From: Hydrogenophaga palleronii NBRC 102513
Lineage (GTDB): Bacteria; Pseudomonadota; Gammaproteobacteria; Burkholderiales; Burkholderiaceae_C
Reading direction: 5' to 3'
Length of the DNA: 64,000 nucleotides
Assembly (NCBI RefSeq): GCF_001571225.1
Contig: NZ_BCTJ01000001.1
Location: forward strand, 434,001-498,000
Part shown: in pieces, positions 35,972-47,228 of the stretch
Numbering within the stretch: position 1 is the first letter of the stretch
Layout: each line of letters opens with the position of its first letter
Notes under the pieces: model-generated
The model's database searches: none
Told to the model about the DNA's origin: nothing
Seen by the model: only the letters and a program-made list of their open reading frames with translations
Made by a program: the position numbers and the translations under genes

Positions 35972-37660
35972 TCACGCGCGGTACTTGCTGGTGATCGGGT
36001 ATCGCCAGTCCTTGCCGAAGCTGCGGTGGGTCACGCGGATGCCCACCGGCGCCTGGCGGCGCTTGTATTCGTTGATGCGGATCAGGCGCACCACCTTGTC
36101 CACGTCGGCGCGTTCGAAGCCCGCCGCCACGATGCTCTCGGGGCTCTGGTCGTTCTCCATGTAGCGCTCGATGATGGCGTCGAGCACAGGGTACTCGGGC
36201 AGGCTGTCCTGGTCGGTCTGGTCGAGCCGCAACTCGGCGCTCGGTGGGCGCGTGATGATGCGGTCGGGAATGGGGTCGGCACCGGTACCGTAGGGGTCGT
36301 GCGCATTGCGCCAGCGCGCCAGCTTGAACACCATGGTCTTGGCCACGTCCTTGATGACGGCAAAGCCGCCGGCCATGTCGCCGTAGAGCGTGCAATAGCC
36401 GGTGGCCATCTCGCTCTTGTTGCCGGTGGTCAGCACGATGCTGCCGAACTTGTTCGACAGCGCCATCAGCAGCGTGCCGCGGATGCGCGCCTGCAGGTTC
36501 TCTTCCGTGGTGTCCTCGGGCAAGCCGGCGAACTCGTTCGCCAGGCTGGCCTTGAAGGCCTCGAACTGCGGTGCGATGGCGATCTCGTCGTAACGCACGC
36601 CCATGCGCTGCGCCATGTCGCGCGCGTCGATCCAGGAAATGTCCGCCGTGTAGGGCGAAGGCATCATCACCGTGCGCACACGGTCCTTGCCCAGCGCGTC
36701 CACCGCAATCGCCAGCACCAGCGCGGAGTCGATGCCGCCGGACAGGCCCAGGATGGCGCCGGGGAAACCGTTCTTGCCCAGGTAGTCGCGCACACCCAGC
36801 ACCAGCGCGTGCCAGAGATCGGCCTCGGGGCTGTGGTCACGGTCGGTCTCGGCGCGGATCTGCCAGCCGGCGCCGCTGCGGGCAAAGGCGACGTCGAACA
36901 GCGCCTCTTCAAAACTCGGCGCACGCCCGGCCAGCTGGCCATCGGCCGCCAGCACGAAGCTGCGGCCCTCGAACACGATCTCGTCCTGCCCGCCCACCAG
37001 ATGCGCATACACCAGCGGCAGGCCGGTCTGTTCCACGCGCTGGCGCATGGTCGCCTCGCGCTCGCTGCCCTTGCCGGCATGGAAGGGCGATGCGTTGATG
37101 ACCGCCAGCAGCTCGGCGCCGGCGGCGCGGGCGTCGGCCGCCGGCGCCGGGAACCAGGCGTCTTCGCAGATCAGCAGACCCACACGCACCGGCTTGCCGC
37201 CGTCGGCCTGGACGTCGATGACGCAGTGGCCCTCGCCCGGCACGAAGTAGCGCCGCTCGTCAAACACCTGGTAGTTGGGCAGCTCGCGCTTGGCGTAGGT
37301 GTGTGTCACCCGGCCTTCGAGCAGCACGCTGGCCGCGTTGTGCAACTGCGCCACGGCAACGCCGCGCTCGCGCCGTTCGACCGCACCTGCGCGCGCCGGA
37401 TGTCCCACCACGATGTGCAGGCCTTTGAGGTGGGCGGTCGCGCTGGCAATCTGTTTGAGGGCATCATCGCAGGCGTCGATGAAGGCCGGGCGCAGGAACA
37501 GGTCTTCGGCCGCGTAGCCGCAGATCGCCAGTTCGGGTGTGAGCAGCAGCCGCACGCCGCGTGCGTGGGCCTGTTCTGCGGCGTCGATGATTCTCCGGGC
37601 ATTGCCCGACATGTCACCCACCACGAAGTTGAGCTGGGCGACACAAATGGAAAGCGTCAT
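35972..37660 (-). CDS. nadE: NadE, glutamine-dependent NAD+ synthase
   Basis: Two-domain enzyme, 562 residues. The N-terminal nitrilase-like glutaminase (about 1-270) has the triad segments LTPELAICGYAAEDL (Glu), KRELPNYQVFDE (Lys) and VGLLICEDAWF (Cys). The C-terminal amidotransferase synthase has the PP-loop LGLSGGIDSALVLAI and TTGNKSEMATGY. It makes NAD+ from deamido-NAD+ using ammonia from glutamine. It is followed by the PII gene; PII proteins of several bacteria bind this type of NadE, so the linkage may be functional (inference). Confidence 0.95.
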   Translation of the reverse strand: MTLSICVAQLNFVVGDMSGNARRIIDAAEQAHARGVRLLLTPELAICGYAAEDLFLRPAFIDACDDALKQIASATAHLKGLHIVVGHPARAGAVERRERGVAVAQLHNAASVLLEGRVTHTYAKRELPNYQVFDERRYFVPGEGHCVIDVQADGGKPVRVGLLICEDAWFPAPAADARAAGAELLAVINASPFHAGKGSEREATMRQRVEQTGLPLVYAHLVGGQDEIVFEGRSFVLAADGQLAGRAPSFEEALFDVAFARSGAGWQIRAETDRDHSPEADLWHALVLGVRDYLGKNGFPGAILGLSGGIDSALVLAIAVDALGKDRVRTVMMPSPYTADISWIDARDMAQRMGVRYDEIAIAPQFEAFKASLANEFAGLPEDTTEENLQARIRGTLLMALSNKFGSIVLTTGNKSEMATGYCTLYGDMAGGFAVIKDVAKTMVFKLARWRNAHDPYGTGADPIPDRIITRPPSAELRLDQTDQDSLPEYPVLDAIIERYMENDQSPESIVAAGFERADVDKVVRLIRINEYKRRQAPVGIRVTHRSFGKDWRYPITSKYRA

Positions 37661-37716
37661 GGGGTTTGAAAACCTTGCTGGAAGGGCCGCGACAGCGCGG
37701 CGGGCAGGAGCTGCTG

Positions 37717-38886
37717 TTGTCTGAAATCGATTATGTCATTCGGGTTTTTGACTCGCCTGCGGGCGTGCCCGCCAGCGACTGGGACGCCCTGCTGGCGCTG
37801 GAGAGCGACCCCAGCCCCTTCATGCGGCACGCCTACCTGAGCGCCCTGCACGAGAGCGGCGGCGCACGCGAGCACGCCGGCTGGCAGGCCCAATTCGTGA
37901 CGCTGTGGCAAGGCGATGTGCTGCAGGCCGCCTGCCCGATGTACCTGAAGAACCACTCGTATGGTGAGTACGTGTTCGACTGGGCCTGGGCCAATGCCTA
38001 CGCCGAGCATGGCCTGGCGTATTACCCGAAGGCGCTGGTGGCGGTGCCGTTCACCCCGGTGCCGGGTGCGCGGCTGCTGGCGCGCAACGCCGATGCGCGT
38101 GCGGCTCTGGTGCGGGCGCTGATTGCCCATGCGCGCGAAGAAGACCTGTCTTCGCTGCACCTGCTGTTCGGCCAGCCGCAAGACATTCAAGCCTGTGCCG
38201 ACGCCGGCATGATGCTGCGCCACACGGTGCAGTTCCACTGGACCAACGAAGCCGCCGATGGCAGGCCGTTCCAGGACTTCGAGCAGTTTCTCGCCGGCAT
38301 GCAGCAGGACAAGCGCAAGAAGATCCGACAGGAGCGACGCAAGGTGCGCGACGCCGGTGTGCGCATGCGCTGGTCGCGCGGCAGCGACATTTCGGCCGTC
38401 GACTGGGATTTCTTCTACCGCTGCTACGAGCGCACCTACCTCGAACACGGCAACGCGCCCTACCTCAACCGGGATTTCTTCCAGCGCATGGCCCACACCA
38501 TGCCGCAGCACTGGCTGCTGTTCGTGGCCGAGCGCGACGGCCAGCCCATGGCCTGCAGCCTCATCGGCATCGACGAGCACACGGGCACGGCCTATGGCCG
38601 TTACTGGGGGGCGCTGGAGCGGGTGGACTGCCTGCACTTCGAGGCTTGTTATTACCAGCCGCTGGTGTGGTGCATCGCACACGGCTTCAAGCGCTTTGAA
38701 GGCGGCGCCCAGGGCGAGCACAAGATGGCGCGCGCCCTGCTGCCGGTAAAGACGTCCAGCGCACACTGGCTGGCGCACCCGGCGTTCGCCGACGCGGTCG
38801 AGCGATTCCTGCAGCGCGAAGACCAGGGCATCGGGGCGTACCTCGACCACCTGGCCCAGCGCAGCCCGCTCAAGGCGCTGCCCTGA
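37717..38886 (+). CDS. DUF482/FemAB-like GNAT family protein
   Basis: 389 residues of the peptidogalycan/DUF482 acetyltransferase-like family. Conserved blocks are SPFMRHAYLSALHESGG near the start, CPMYLKNHSYGEYVFDWAWA, KRKKIRQERRKVRDAGV and YGRYWGALERVDCLHFEACYY near the end. The fold is predicted as two GNAT domains; substrate unknown. I chose TTG at 37717 because AGGAG lies six bases upstream (37706-37710); a TTG at 37666 would overlap the nadE promoter region. It is divergent from nadE. Confidence 0.8.
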   Translation: MSEIDYVIRVFDSPAGVPASDWDALLALESDPSPFMRHAYLSALHESGGAREHAGWQAQFVTLWQGDVLQAACPMYLKNHSYGEYVFDWAWANAYAEHGLAYYPKALVAVPFTPVPGARLLARNADARAALVRALIAHAREEDLSSLHLLFGQPQDIQACADAGMMLRHTVQFHWTNEAADGRPFQDFEQFLAGMQQDKRKKIRQERRKVRDAGVRMRWSRGSDISAVDWDFFYRCYERTYLEHGNAPYLNRDFFQRMAHTMPQHWLLFVAERDGQPMACSLIGIDEHTGTAYGRYWGALERVDCLHFEACYYQPLVWCIAHGFKRFEGGAQGEHKMARALLPVKTSSAHWLAHPAFADAVERFLQREDQGIGAYLDHLAQRSPLKALP

Positions 38887-38901
38887 GCGGCGTCGGGACG
38901 A

Positions 38902-39441
38902 TCAGGCCTGGTTGGCCTTGTCGTAGTTGGCGATGCCGTCAAGGATTTCCTTGTGCGCGGCATCACGACCTTCCCAGCCGATGACCTTGACCCACTTGCC
39001 GGGTTCCAGATCTTTGTAGTGCTCGAAGAAGTGCTGAATCGTGTTCAGGCGCATCGGGTTCAGGTCTTCGGGCTTTTGCCACTGGGTGTAGATCGACAGG
39101 ATCTTGTCGGTCGGCACGGCCAGCACCTTGCCGTCTTCGCCGGCTTCGTCCTGCATCTTCAGGATGCCGATGGCGCGGCACGGCACCACCACACCCGGCA
39201 CCAGCGGCACCGGGGTGATCACCAGCACGTCCACCGGGTCACCGTCGCCAGAGATGGTGCGTGGCACATAACCGTAGTTGGTCGGGTAGTGCATGGACGT
39301 GCTCATGAAACGGTCGACAAACATGGCGCCGGTTTCCTTGTCCACCTCGTACTTGATCGGGTCGGCGTTCATCGGGATTTCGATGATCACGTTGAACGAA
39401 TCGGGAACGTTTTTTCCTGGGGTGACGTTTTCAAGAGCCAT
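38902..39441 (-). CDS. ppa: Ppa, soluble inorganic pyrophosphatase (family I)
   Basis: 179 residues, the standard length for bacterial family I pyrophosphatase. Active-site segments are [39 protein letters not shown] and DVLVITP with the metal-binding aspartates. It hydrolyses PPi in the cytosol. It is divergently arranged with the membrane pyrophosphatase gene hppA, 303 bases apart, so both PPi-consuming routes share one control region. Confidence 0.95.
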   Translation of the reverse strand: MALENVTPGKNVPDSFNVIIEIPMNADPIKYEVDKETGAMFVDRFMSTSMHYPTNYGYVPRTISGDGDPVDVLVITPVPLVPGVVVPCRAIGILKMQDEAGEDGKVLAVPTDKILSIYTQWQKPEDLNPMRLNTIQHFFEHYKDLEPGKWVKVIGWEGRDAAHKEILDGIANYDKANQA

Positions 39442-39744
39442 GTTGATGAGGATGGTTGGTAAAGAAACGGACGCCCTGTCGGATGTGTGCACCGGCAGGC
39501 AAACAAAAGCGCGCTCAACAGGTAGGGCGCGCCTAGGATTTACCCTGATTTTACTGATTCCAGGCTGACGCCCCGGCGCCGGGGTGGTGGTGCAAGGCAA
39601 ATGCCGCTAAATTCGCGCTGTTGGCCAATCGCCCTGTTTTAACGTTGCGCAATGCAGCGTGAACCGGCAACGAGGAAGCAACGCAGCGGGGGCAGCCCCG
39701 GAGGCGTTGCCCCCTCCGTGTCGAAACAAGCAGGAGTAAATCTC
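39442..39744. other. Divergent control region of ppa and hppA
   Basis: 303 bases with no credible gene. It contains a 14-bp perfect palindrome CCCCGGCGCCGGGG (39571-39584), a few TAAAAT/TAAATT-like boxes that could be -10 elements for either gene, and a GGGGGCA/TGCCCCC hairpin near the hppA start. No clear -35/-10 pair could be assigned. Confidence 0.5.
39688..39714 (+). repeat. Hairpin in the hppA leader
   Basis: GGGGGCA (39688-39694) pairs with TGCCCCC (39708-39714), with an inner GCC/GGC pair. It ends 30 bases before the hppA ATG and ahead of its CAGGAG ribosome site (39731-39736). There is no U-tract. Part of it resembles the repeat after cysB. Confidence 0.5.
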
Positions 39745-41808
<2,064 letters not shown>

Positions 41809-41824
41809 GGCGCTTCCGCCTGGC

Positions 41825-42481
41825 TCAGGAGGCCCGCTTCGGCGGGCCTTTTTTCTGCCGCGCGGGCGCTGCGGGCGCTGGGGGTGCCGCGGGCGCACCG
41901 GCCAGCCGCCGCACCACCTCGCTGGCGCTGGCCGTGAGGCGGTCCAGCTGCGCCGCCTCGCCGCGTTCGATGGCCTGCAGCACCAGCTCCTGGATGCCAC
42001 CCACTGCCGCCACCGCCATGGTGGGCGCGAGCACCTCGTGTTCGGCGTTGATGGTCTCGAGCATGAAGTCCGCGAGGTGCTGCATCACCTCGCGGCGCAC
42101 CAGCGCGCCGGCCGGCCCGAGGTGGTGGACTTCCACGAACAGCATGCGGATCAGCTGCGGCCCCTTGGCCAGATGGGTCAGGTAGGCGCCGAGGGCGTGC
42201 TCCACCTGATCCTGCCAGGGGCGGTCGGCCTCGACCGACTCGCGCAGGGTACGCAGTGCCAAGGCGCTGGCGGCACGGTAGAGCGCGAGGAAACAGGCGT
42301 CCTTGTCGGCGAAGTGTTCGTAGAAGGTGCGCTTGGAGACCCCGGCCTCGGCCACCACGGCGGCGATGGAGGTCGCGGCCAGGCCCTGCGCTGCCGCCAC
42401 GCTGGCCATTGCCTGCAGCAGGCGCGCGCCATGCTCGTTGGGCGCGGCGTCGTGCTGGCGGGAGCGGGTTTTTCGGGTCAT
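41825..42481 (-). CDS. TetR/AcrR family transcriptional regulator
   Basis: 218 residues. The N-terminal helix-turn-helix reads AAQGLAATSIAAVVAEAGVS followed by KRTFYEHFADKDACFLALYR, classic TetR. The C-terminal ligand domain is not recognisable, and the end is an Ala/Pro-rich tail (from about 195) ending KKGPPKRAS. That tail is encoded by the sequence that forms the hppA terminator hairpin on the other strand. It is divergent from the metal-dependent hydrolase gene, with an operator-like palindrome at 42558-42575 between them. Confidence 0.9.
   Translation of the reverse strand: MTRKTRSRQHDAAPNEHGARLLQAMASVAAAQGLAATSIAAVVAEAGVSKRTFYEHFADKDACFLALYRAASALALRTLRESVEADRPWQDQVEHALGAYLTHLAKGPQLIRMLFVEVHHLGPAGALVRREVMQHLADFMLETINAEHEVLAPTMAVAAVGGIQELVLQAIERGEAAQLDRLTASASEVVRRLAGAPAAPPAPAAPARQKKGPPKRAS
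41830..41854 (+). terminator. Terminator of hppA, inside the tetR 3' end
   Basis: AGGCCCGC (41830-41837), TTCG loop, GCGGGCCT (41842-41849) and T5. It is a textbook Rho-independent terminator 22 bases past the hppA stop, and its bases are at the same time the last codons of the convergent TetR gene. Confidence 0.85.
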
Positions 42482-42557
42482 GGTCCGGCATCTTAGAGCC
42501 ATCTCCCGGTTGCCTTCGACTTGACAGCCGGGCCGCCAGCGCGCACCATCGCCCGAC

Positions 42558-42575
42558 TGGTACCACGTCGTACCA
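42558..42575. promoter_or_regulatory. Palindromic operator candidate, tetR/hydrolase
   Basis: TGGTAC-CACGTC-GTACCA, perfect 6-bp arms with a 6-base centre, lies between the divergent TetR gene and the hydrolase gene, 42 bases before the hydrolase ATG. A TTGACA box is at 42521-42526. Size and location fit a TetR-family operator controlling both genes. Confidence 0.5.
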
Positions 42576-42616
42576 AACCAAACACCCACACGATTCACAC
42601 CCTGCCCACCGACGCC

Positions 42617-43447
42617 ATGACCGAACTTGTTGTCCGCCGCCTGCTGATCGACCTGGAGCAACCGGTGCAGCGCCACTGGTGCGCGGGTGATGCCTTCCTC
42701 ACCGCCTGGTTCAATGCCTTGTCGATGAGCTTTCCCATCGGCGAGCAGTTCTTCATCGACTCGGTGCGCGAGGGTTTCAAGGCCCTGCCGGCCGGGCAGC
42801 AGGCCGAGCTGAAGACCGAGGTGCAGGGATTCGTCGGACAGGAGGCGACACACCGCCGCATCCACGCCCTGTTCAACGCGCAGATCGAAAAACACGGCCT
42901 GGTCAACGAATGGGAGCCCCGGGCGCGCGAGCGCATGCAGCTGCTGGCCGGCACCGACCTGCGCCACAGCCTGGCCGTCACCGCCGCCAACGAACACTTC
43001 ACCGCCCTCTTCGCCGAATGGCTGCTGGCGCGCCCGCAGCTGTTCGACGGCAGCGAGCCGCGCCTGAAAACCCTGTGGCTGTGGCACAGCGCCGAAGAGG
43101 CCGAACACAAGTGCACCGCCTTCGACCTGTACCACGCCCTCGGCGGCAGCCACGCCTGGCGCAAAACCTGGATGCGCCGCATCACCCTCATCTTTCTCAG
43201 CGACACGCTGCGCCAGACCGTGTCCAACCTGCGGCGCGACGGCACGCTGTGGCGCTGGAGCACCTGGCGCAGCGGCGCGCGCCACATGCTCGGCCGCGAC
43301 GGCCTGCTGCGCCAGAGCTTCCGGCCCTGGCGCGCCTACTTCCGGCCCGACTTCCACCCCAGCCAGCAAACCAGCGAACTCTCGGCCGACTGGCTGCGCG
43401 ACAACACCTCGTCGTACAGCCGCGTCGGCCAGCCCGAAGCGGCCTGA
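42617..43447 (+). CDS. Predicted metal-dependent hydrolase (PF10118/COG3687)
   Basis: 276 residues, helical, of the uncharacterised family called metal-dependent hydrolase. It shows His/Glu-rich motifs of a ferritin-like metal site: [46 protein letters not shown] and [20 protein letters not shown]. The EEAEH and QEATH pairs suggest a di-iron centre like that of oxygenases or hydroxylases; the enzymatic reaction is unknown. I chose the ATG at 42617. It is likely controlled by the divergent TetR regulator. Confidence 0.8.
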   Translation: MTELVVRRLLIDLEQPVQRHWCAGDAFLTAWFNALSMSFPIGEQFFIDSVREGFKALPAGQQAELKTEVQGFVGQEATHRRIHALFNAQIEKHGLVNEWEPRARERMQLLAGTDLRHSLAVTAANEHFTALFAEWLLARPQLFDGSEPRLKTLWLWHSAEEAEHKCTAFDLYHALGGSHAWRKTWMRRITLIFLSDTLRQTVSNLRRDGTLWRWSTWRSGARHMLGRDGLLRQSFRPWRAYFRPDFHPSQQTSELSADWLRDNTSSYSRVGQPEAA

Positions 43448-43545
43448 GCACGCCTGCACGCCAGGGGCGGCACGAGACCCTAGGGAAAACCGCAGTACCC
43501 GCCGGCAGCGGCGGTGCGGCACCGGGGCTCGCCCATAATCGACGC

Positions 43546-44661
43546 ATGTCGGAACGTGTCATTCCCCTGATCGATCAACGCCTGCGCTCGGTGGCTGCGC
43601 GCGTGCCGTCCGTGTTGACGCCGCCCGGCGGCCTGCTCGCCGACTCCATGGGCCGGCCGCTGCGCGACCTGCGCATCAGCGTTACCGACCGCTGCAACTT
43701 CCGCTGCAGCTATTGCATGCCCAAGGACGTGTTCGACAAGGACTACCCCTACCTGCCGCACAGCTCCCTGCTCAGCTTCGAAGAAATCACCCGCGTGGCG
43801 CGCCAGTTCGTCGCCCACGGTGTGCACAAGCTCCGCCTCACCGGCGGCGAGCCGCTGCTGCGCAAGAACCTCGAAATCCTCATCGCCCAATTGGCCGCGC
43901 TGCGCACGGTGGACGGTGAGCCGCTGGACATCACGCTCACCACCAACGGCTCGCTGCTCAAACGCAAGGCCCAGGCGCTCAAGGACGCCGGGCTGCAGCG
44001 CGTCACGGTGAGCCTGGACGGACTGGACGACCGCATCTTCCGCGCCATGAACGACGTCGACTTCCCGGTCGCCGACGTGCTCGACGGCATCGCCGCGGCA
44101 CAGGCCGCCGGCCTCGGCCCGATCAAGGTCAACATGGTGGTCAAGCGTGGCACCAACGACCACGAGATCCTGCCCATGGCGCGCCACTTCAAGGGCACGG
44201 GCGTGGTGCTGCGCTTCATCGAGTACATGGACGTCGGCGCCACCAACGGCTGGCGCATGGACGAGGTGCTGCCCAGCGCCGAGGTGGTTCGGCGCATCCA
44301 GCGCGAGCTGCCGCTGGTGCCGCTTGGCGCCACCACCCCGGGCGAGACCGCCGAGCGCTGGGGCTATGCCGACGGCAGCGGCGAGATCGGCGTCATCAGC
44401 AGCGTCACGCAGGCCTTCTGCGGCGACTGCAACCGCGCCCGCCTGTCCACCGAAGGCCATCTCTACCTCTGCCTGTTCGCCAGCCAGGGCCACGACCTGC
44501 GCCACCTGCTGCGAGGCAACGTCAGCGACGCCGAACTGGCCAGCGCCATCGCCGCCATCTGGCAGGGCCGTAGCGACCGTTACTCCGAACAACGCGCCAG
44601 CCTGCCACCCGACGCCGGCACCGGCACGCGGCGGGTCGAGATGAGCTACATCGGCGGCTGA
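43546..44661 (+). CDS. moaA: MoaA, GTP 3',8-cyclase
   Basis: Radical SAM enzyme starting molybdopterin synthesis, 371 residues. The SAM cluster is CNFRCSYC (C50, C54, C57) after [10 protein letters not shown]. The C-terminal 4Fe-4S cluster is [20 protein letters not shown] (C-x2-C-x13-C), and the chain ends in the conserved IGG needed for activity. An N-terminal extension of about 35 residues precedes the core. The ATG at 43546 has CATAAT only seven bases upstream, so a leaderless message is possible. It is the first gene of moaA-mobA-moeA. Confidence 0.95.
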   Translation: MSERVIPLIDQRLRSVAARVPSVLTPPGGLLADSMGRPLRDLRISVTDRCNFRCSYCMPKDVFDKDYPYLPHSSLLSFEEITRVARQFVAHGVHKLRLTGGEPLLRKNLEILIAQLAALRTVDGEPLDITLTTNGSLLKRKAQALKDAGLQRVTVSLDGLDDRIFRAMNDVDFPVADVLDGIAAAQAAGLGPIKVNMVVKRGTNDHEILPMARHFKGTGVVLRFIEYMDVGATNGWRMDEVLPSAEVVRRIQRELPLVPLGATTPGETAERWGYADGSGEIGVISSVTQAFCGDCNRARLSTEGHLYLCLFASQGHDLRHLLRGNVSDAELASAIAAIWQGRSDRYSEQRASLPPDAGTGTRRVEMSYIGG

Positions 44662-44725
44662 CCACCATGCCCCCTGCGCCGCTTCGCGCCTGCCCGGCAC
44701 GCCCTCGCTTTGATCGGACCTTCCC

Positions 44726-45349
44726 TTGATCCACTCCAATGAAATCACGGGCCTCGTGCTCGCCGGTGGCCGCGGCTCGCGCATGGGCGGCGTTGACAAG
44801 GGTCTGCAGAACTTCCATGGCACGCCGCTGGCGATGCACGCGCTGCTGCGCCTGCAGATGCAGGAGGGCGGGCTGCTCGGCGAGCAGATGGTCAACGCCA
44901 ACCGCAACCTGGCGGCCTACGAGGCCTTCGGCGTGCCGGTCTGGCCCGACACGCTGAACGACTACGCAGGCCCTCTGGCAGGTTTCATGACCGGACTGGA
45001 GCGCTGCAACACGCCCTACATGCTCACCGTGCCCTGCGACACGCCGCGCTTCCCGCTCGACCTCGCCCGGCGCCTGGCGCAGGCCTTCGAGGACAAACGC
45101 ACCGAGATCGCCATGGCCGCGGCGCCGGAAGAAGACGGCCAACTGCGAGCCCAGCCGGTGTTCAGCCTGATACGGGTGGAGCTGCTGGAGAGCCTGGTGG
45201 TGTTCACCCAGGCCGGCGGCCGCAAGATCGACCGCTGGACCGACCAGCACCGCACGGTGCTCGTGCCCTTCGACCAGCCGGGCGACGACCCGCGCGCCTT
45301 CTTCAACACCAACACCCTGGCCGAACTGCACGCGCTCGAAAAGAGCTGA
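44726..45349 (+). CDS. mobA: MobA, molybdenum cofactor guanylyltransferase
   Basis: Adds GMP to molybdopterin to make the guanine dinucleotide cofactor. 207 residues with the nucleotidyltransferase signature [20 protein letters not shown] at the N-terminus, a [11 protein letters not shown] metal-binding segment and the typical C-terminal [10 protein letters not shown]. It appears to start with TTG at 44726, giving [12 protein letters not shown]. It is between moaA and moeA; the presence of MobA implies MGD-type enzymes such as nitrate reductase or formate dehydrogenase in the cell. Confidence 0.93.
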   Translation: MIHSNEITGLVLAGGRGSRMGGVDKGLQNFHGTPLAMHALLRLQMQEGGLLGEQMVNANRNLAAYEAFGVPVWPDTLNDYAGPLAGFMTGLERCNTPYMLTVPCDTPRFPLDLARRLAQAFEDKRTEIAMAAAPEEDGQLRAQPVFSLIRVELLESLVVFTQAGGRKIDRWTDQHRTVLVPFDQPGDDPRAFFNTNTLAELHALEKS

Positions 45350-45370
45350 GCCACCGGCCCTGTCTTGCCC

Positions 45371-46648
45371 ATGAAATCCATCGAGCAGATCGCGGCCGAG
45401 CTGCAGGGCTACGACCCGCAGGCCCTGAGCGCCGAACGCGTCAAACACTTCCTGGCCCGCCTGGTCGAGCCGGTGACCGAGACCGAGCAGATCGCCGTGT
45501 TCGACGCGCTCGGCCGTGTGCTGGCACAAGACGTGGTCTCGCCCATCAACGTGCCGCCACACGACAACTCGGCCATGGACGGTTTCGCGTTCAACAGCGC
45601 CCAGCTGCCCCCGGGCGAAGCGCTCACGCTGCGCAGCGTGGGCACGGCCCTGGCCGGCAAGGCCTGGGTGGGTTCGGTGGGCGCGGGCGAGTGCGTGAAG
45701 ATCATGACCGGCGCCATCATGCCGGCCGGGCTCGACACCGTGATTCCGAACGAGTTCGTGCGCGTCGAGGGCGACCGCGTCGTGGTCCCGCCCGACGTGG
45801 TGGTGGCGGGCGACAACCGCCGCGAACTCGGCGAAGACCTCAAGGCCGGCCAGCCCGCCCTGCGCCAGGGCATCACGCTCGGCCCGAGCGCCCTGGGCCT
45901 GGTGGCCAGCCTGGGCCTGCCGCACGTCACGGTGTTCCGCCGCATCCGCGTGGCGTACTTCTCCACCGGCGACGAAATCCTGAGCCTGGGCGACGCGCCG
46001 CGCGAAGGCGCGGTGTACGACAGCAACCGCTACACCGTGTTCGGCCTGCTCACGCGCCTGGGCGTGGAAGTGATCGACCTCGGTGTGGTGCCCGACGCCC
46101 CGGCGCAGCTCGAAGCCGCGTTCCGCCATGCCGCCACCCAGGCCGACGCCGTCATCACCAGCGGCGGTGTGAGCGTGGGCGAAGCCGACCACACCAAGGC
46201 CATGATGAAACAGCTGGGCGACGTGGCCTTCTGGCGCATCGCCATGCGGCCCGGCCGCCCGATGGCGGTGGGCCGCATCCAGGGCGTAGGCCACAACCCG
46301 GTGTTGTTCGGCCTGCCCGGCAACCCGGTGGCGGTGATGGTCACCTTTCTCGCCTTCGTGCGCCCTGCCCTGCAGCGCCTGATGGGCGGCACGGCCACCG
46401 AACCGCTGCTGCTGCAGGCACACAGCGCCAAGGCCTTGCGCAAGAAGCCGGGCCGCACCGAGTACCAGCGCGGCATCGTCACGCGCGCGGCCGACGGCTC
46501 GCTGAGCGTGTGCACCACCGGCGACCAGGGCTCGGGCGTGTTGCGCTCCATGGTCGAGGCCAACGGCCTGATCGTGCTGCCGCACGAACGTGGCAACGTG
46601 GCCGCGGGCGAGATGGTGGAAGTGCTGATGTTCGTCGGCGCGATCTGA
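45371..46648 (+). CDS. moeA: MoeA, molybdopterin molybdenumtransferase
   Basis: Inserts molybdate into adenylated molybdopterin. 425 residues in the four-domain MoeA layout: PPHDNSAMDGFAF (conserved DNSAMDG) in domain 2, GAIMPAGLDTVIPNE, then the MogA-like domain with YDSNRYTVFGLL and ITSGGVSVGEADHTK, and GLPGNPVAVMV. The ATG at 45371 is preferred over an in-frame TTG two codons earlier. It closes the moaA-mobA-moeA run and is followed by a strong terminator. Confidence 0.95.
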   Translation: MKSIEQIAAELQGYDPQALSAERVKHFLARLVEPVTETEQIAVFDALGRVLAQDVVSPINVPPHDNSAMDGFAFNSAQLPPGEALTLRSVGTALAGKAWVGSVGAGECVKIMTGAIMPAGLDTVIPNEFVRVEGDRVVVPPDVVVAGDNRRELGEDLKAGQPALRQGITLGPSALGLVASLGLPHVTVFRRIRVAYFSTGDEILSLGDAPREGAVYDSNRYTVFGLLTRLGVEVIDLGVVPDAPAQLEAAFRHAATQADAVITSGGVSVGEADHTKAMMKQLGDVAFWRIAMRPGRPMAVGRIQGVGHNPVLFGLPGNPVAVMVTFLAFVRPALQRLMGGTATEPLLLQAHSAKALRKKPGRTEYQRGIVTRAADGSLSVCTTGDQGSGVLRSMVEANGLIVLPHERGNVAAGEMVEVLMFVGAI

Positions 46649-46673
46649 TCCACGCGGCAACCACGCCACCCAC

Positions 46674-46702
46674 AAAAAAGCCACGGCACGCCGTGGCTTT
46701 TT
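46674..46702. terminator. Terminator between moeA and rnhA
   Basis: A6, GCCACGG (46680-46686), CACG loop, CCGTGGC (46691-46697), T5. It is a strong hairpin with tracts on both sides, serving the convergent moeA and rnhA genes. Confidence 0.85.
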
Positions 46703-46733
46703 GGTGTCTGCTGCCTGGCAGCGACGTACGCCT

Positions 46734-47168
46734 TCAGCGCGGCACGCCCCGGTTGGCCAGCATGTCGGCGCGTTCGTTGCCCGGGTCACCCGCGTGGCCC
46801 TTGACCCAGTGCCATTCGATCTGGTGCACACCGCCGTGCACCATGGCGTCGAGCTTCTGCCAGAGGTCGGCGTTCTTCACCGGCTGCTTGGCGGCCGTCA
46901 CCCAGCCCTTGCGCTTCCAGCCGTGGATCCACTCGGTGATGCCCTTGCGCACGTACTCGCTGTCCAGATACAGCGAGACCTTGCACGGCCGCGTGAGCGC
47001 CGTCAGCGCCTCGATCACCGCAGTGAGTTCCATGCGGTTGTTGGTGGTCACGCGTTCACCGCCGCACAGGTCGCGCTCGAACTCGCCCGACTTCAGGTAC
47101 ACGCCCCAACCACCCGGGCCCGGGTTGCCCTTGCAGGCGCCGTCGGTGTAGATCACCACATGGTTCAA
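46734..47168 (-). CDS. rnhA: RnhA, ribonuclease HI
   Basis: Cleaves RNA in RNA-DNA hybrids. 144 residues. The catalytic carboxylates are visible: [19 protein letters not shown] (first Asp), [13 protein letters not shown] (Glu), [12 protein letters not shown] (Asp) and [10 protein letters not shown] (last Asp). The start is most likely TTG at 47168, giving NHVVIYTDG with GGAG eight bases upstream; a GTG at 47177 is an alternative. It is downstream of the methyltransferase gene on the same strand, with 60 bases between. Confidence 0.94.
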   Translation of the reverse strand: MNHVVIYTDGACKGNPGPGGWGVYLKSGEFERDLCGGERVTTNNRMELTAVIEALTALTRPCKVSLYLDSEYVRKGITEWIHGWKRKGWVTAAKQPVKNADLWQKLDAMVHGGVHQIEWHWVKGHAGDPGNERADMLANRGVPR

Positions 47169-47228
47169 AAGAAACACTCCAGATAAAAAAAGAAAGAGGT
47201 TGCGGCGCCACACGATGGCGCATCAGGC

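Noticed and set aside
44522-46831. 769-codon open frame on the minus strand
   Set aside because: Shadow of mobA and moeA, both with clear signature motifs on the plus strand.
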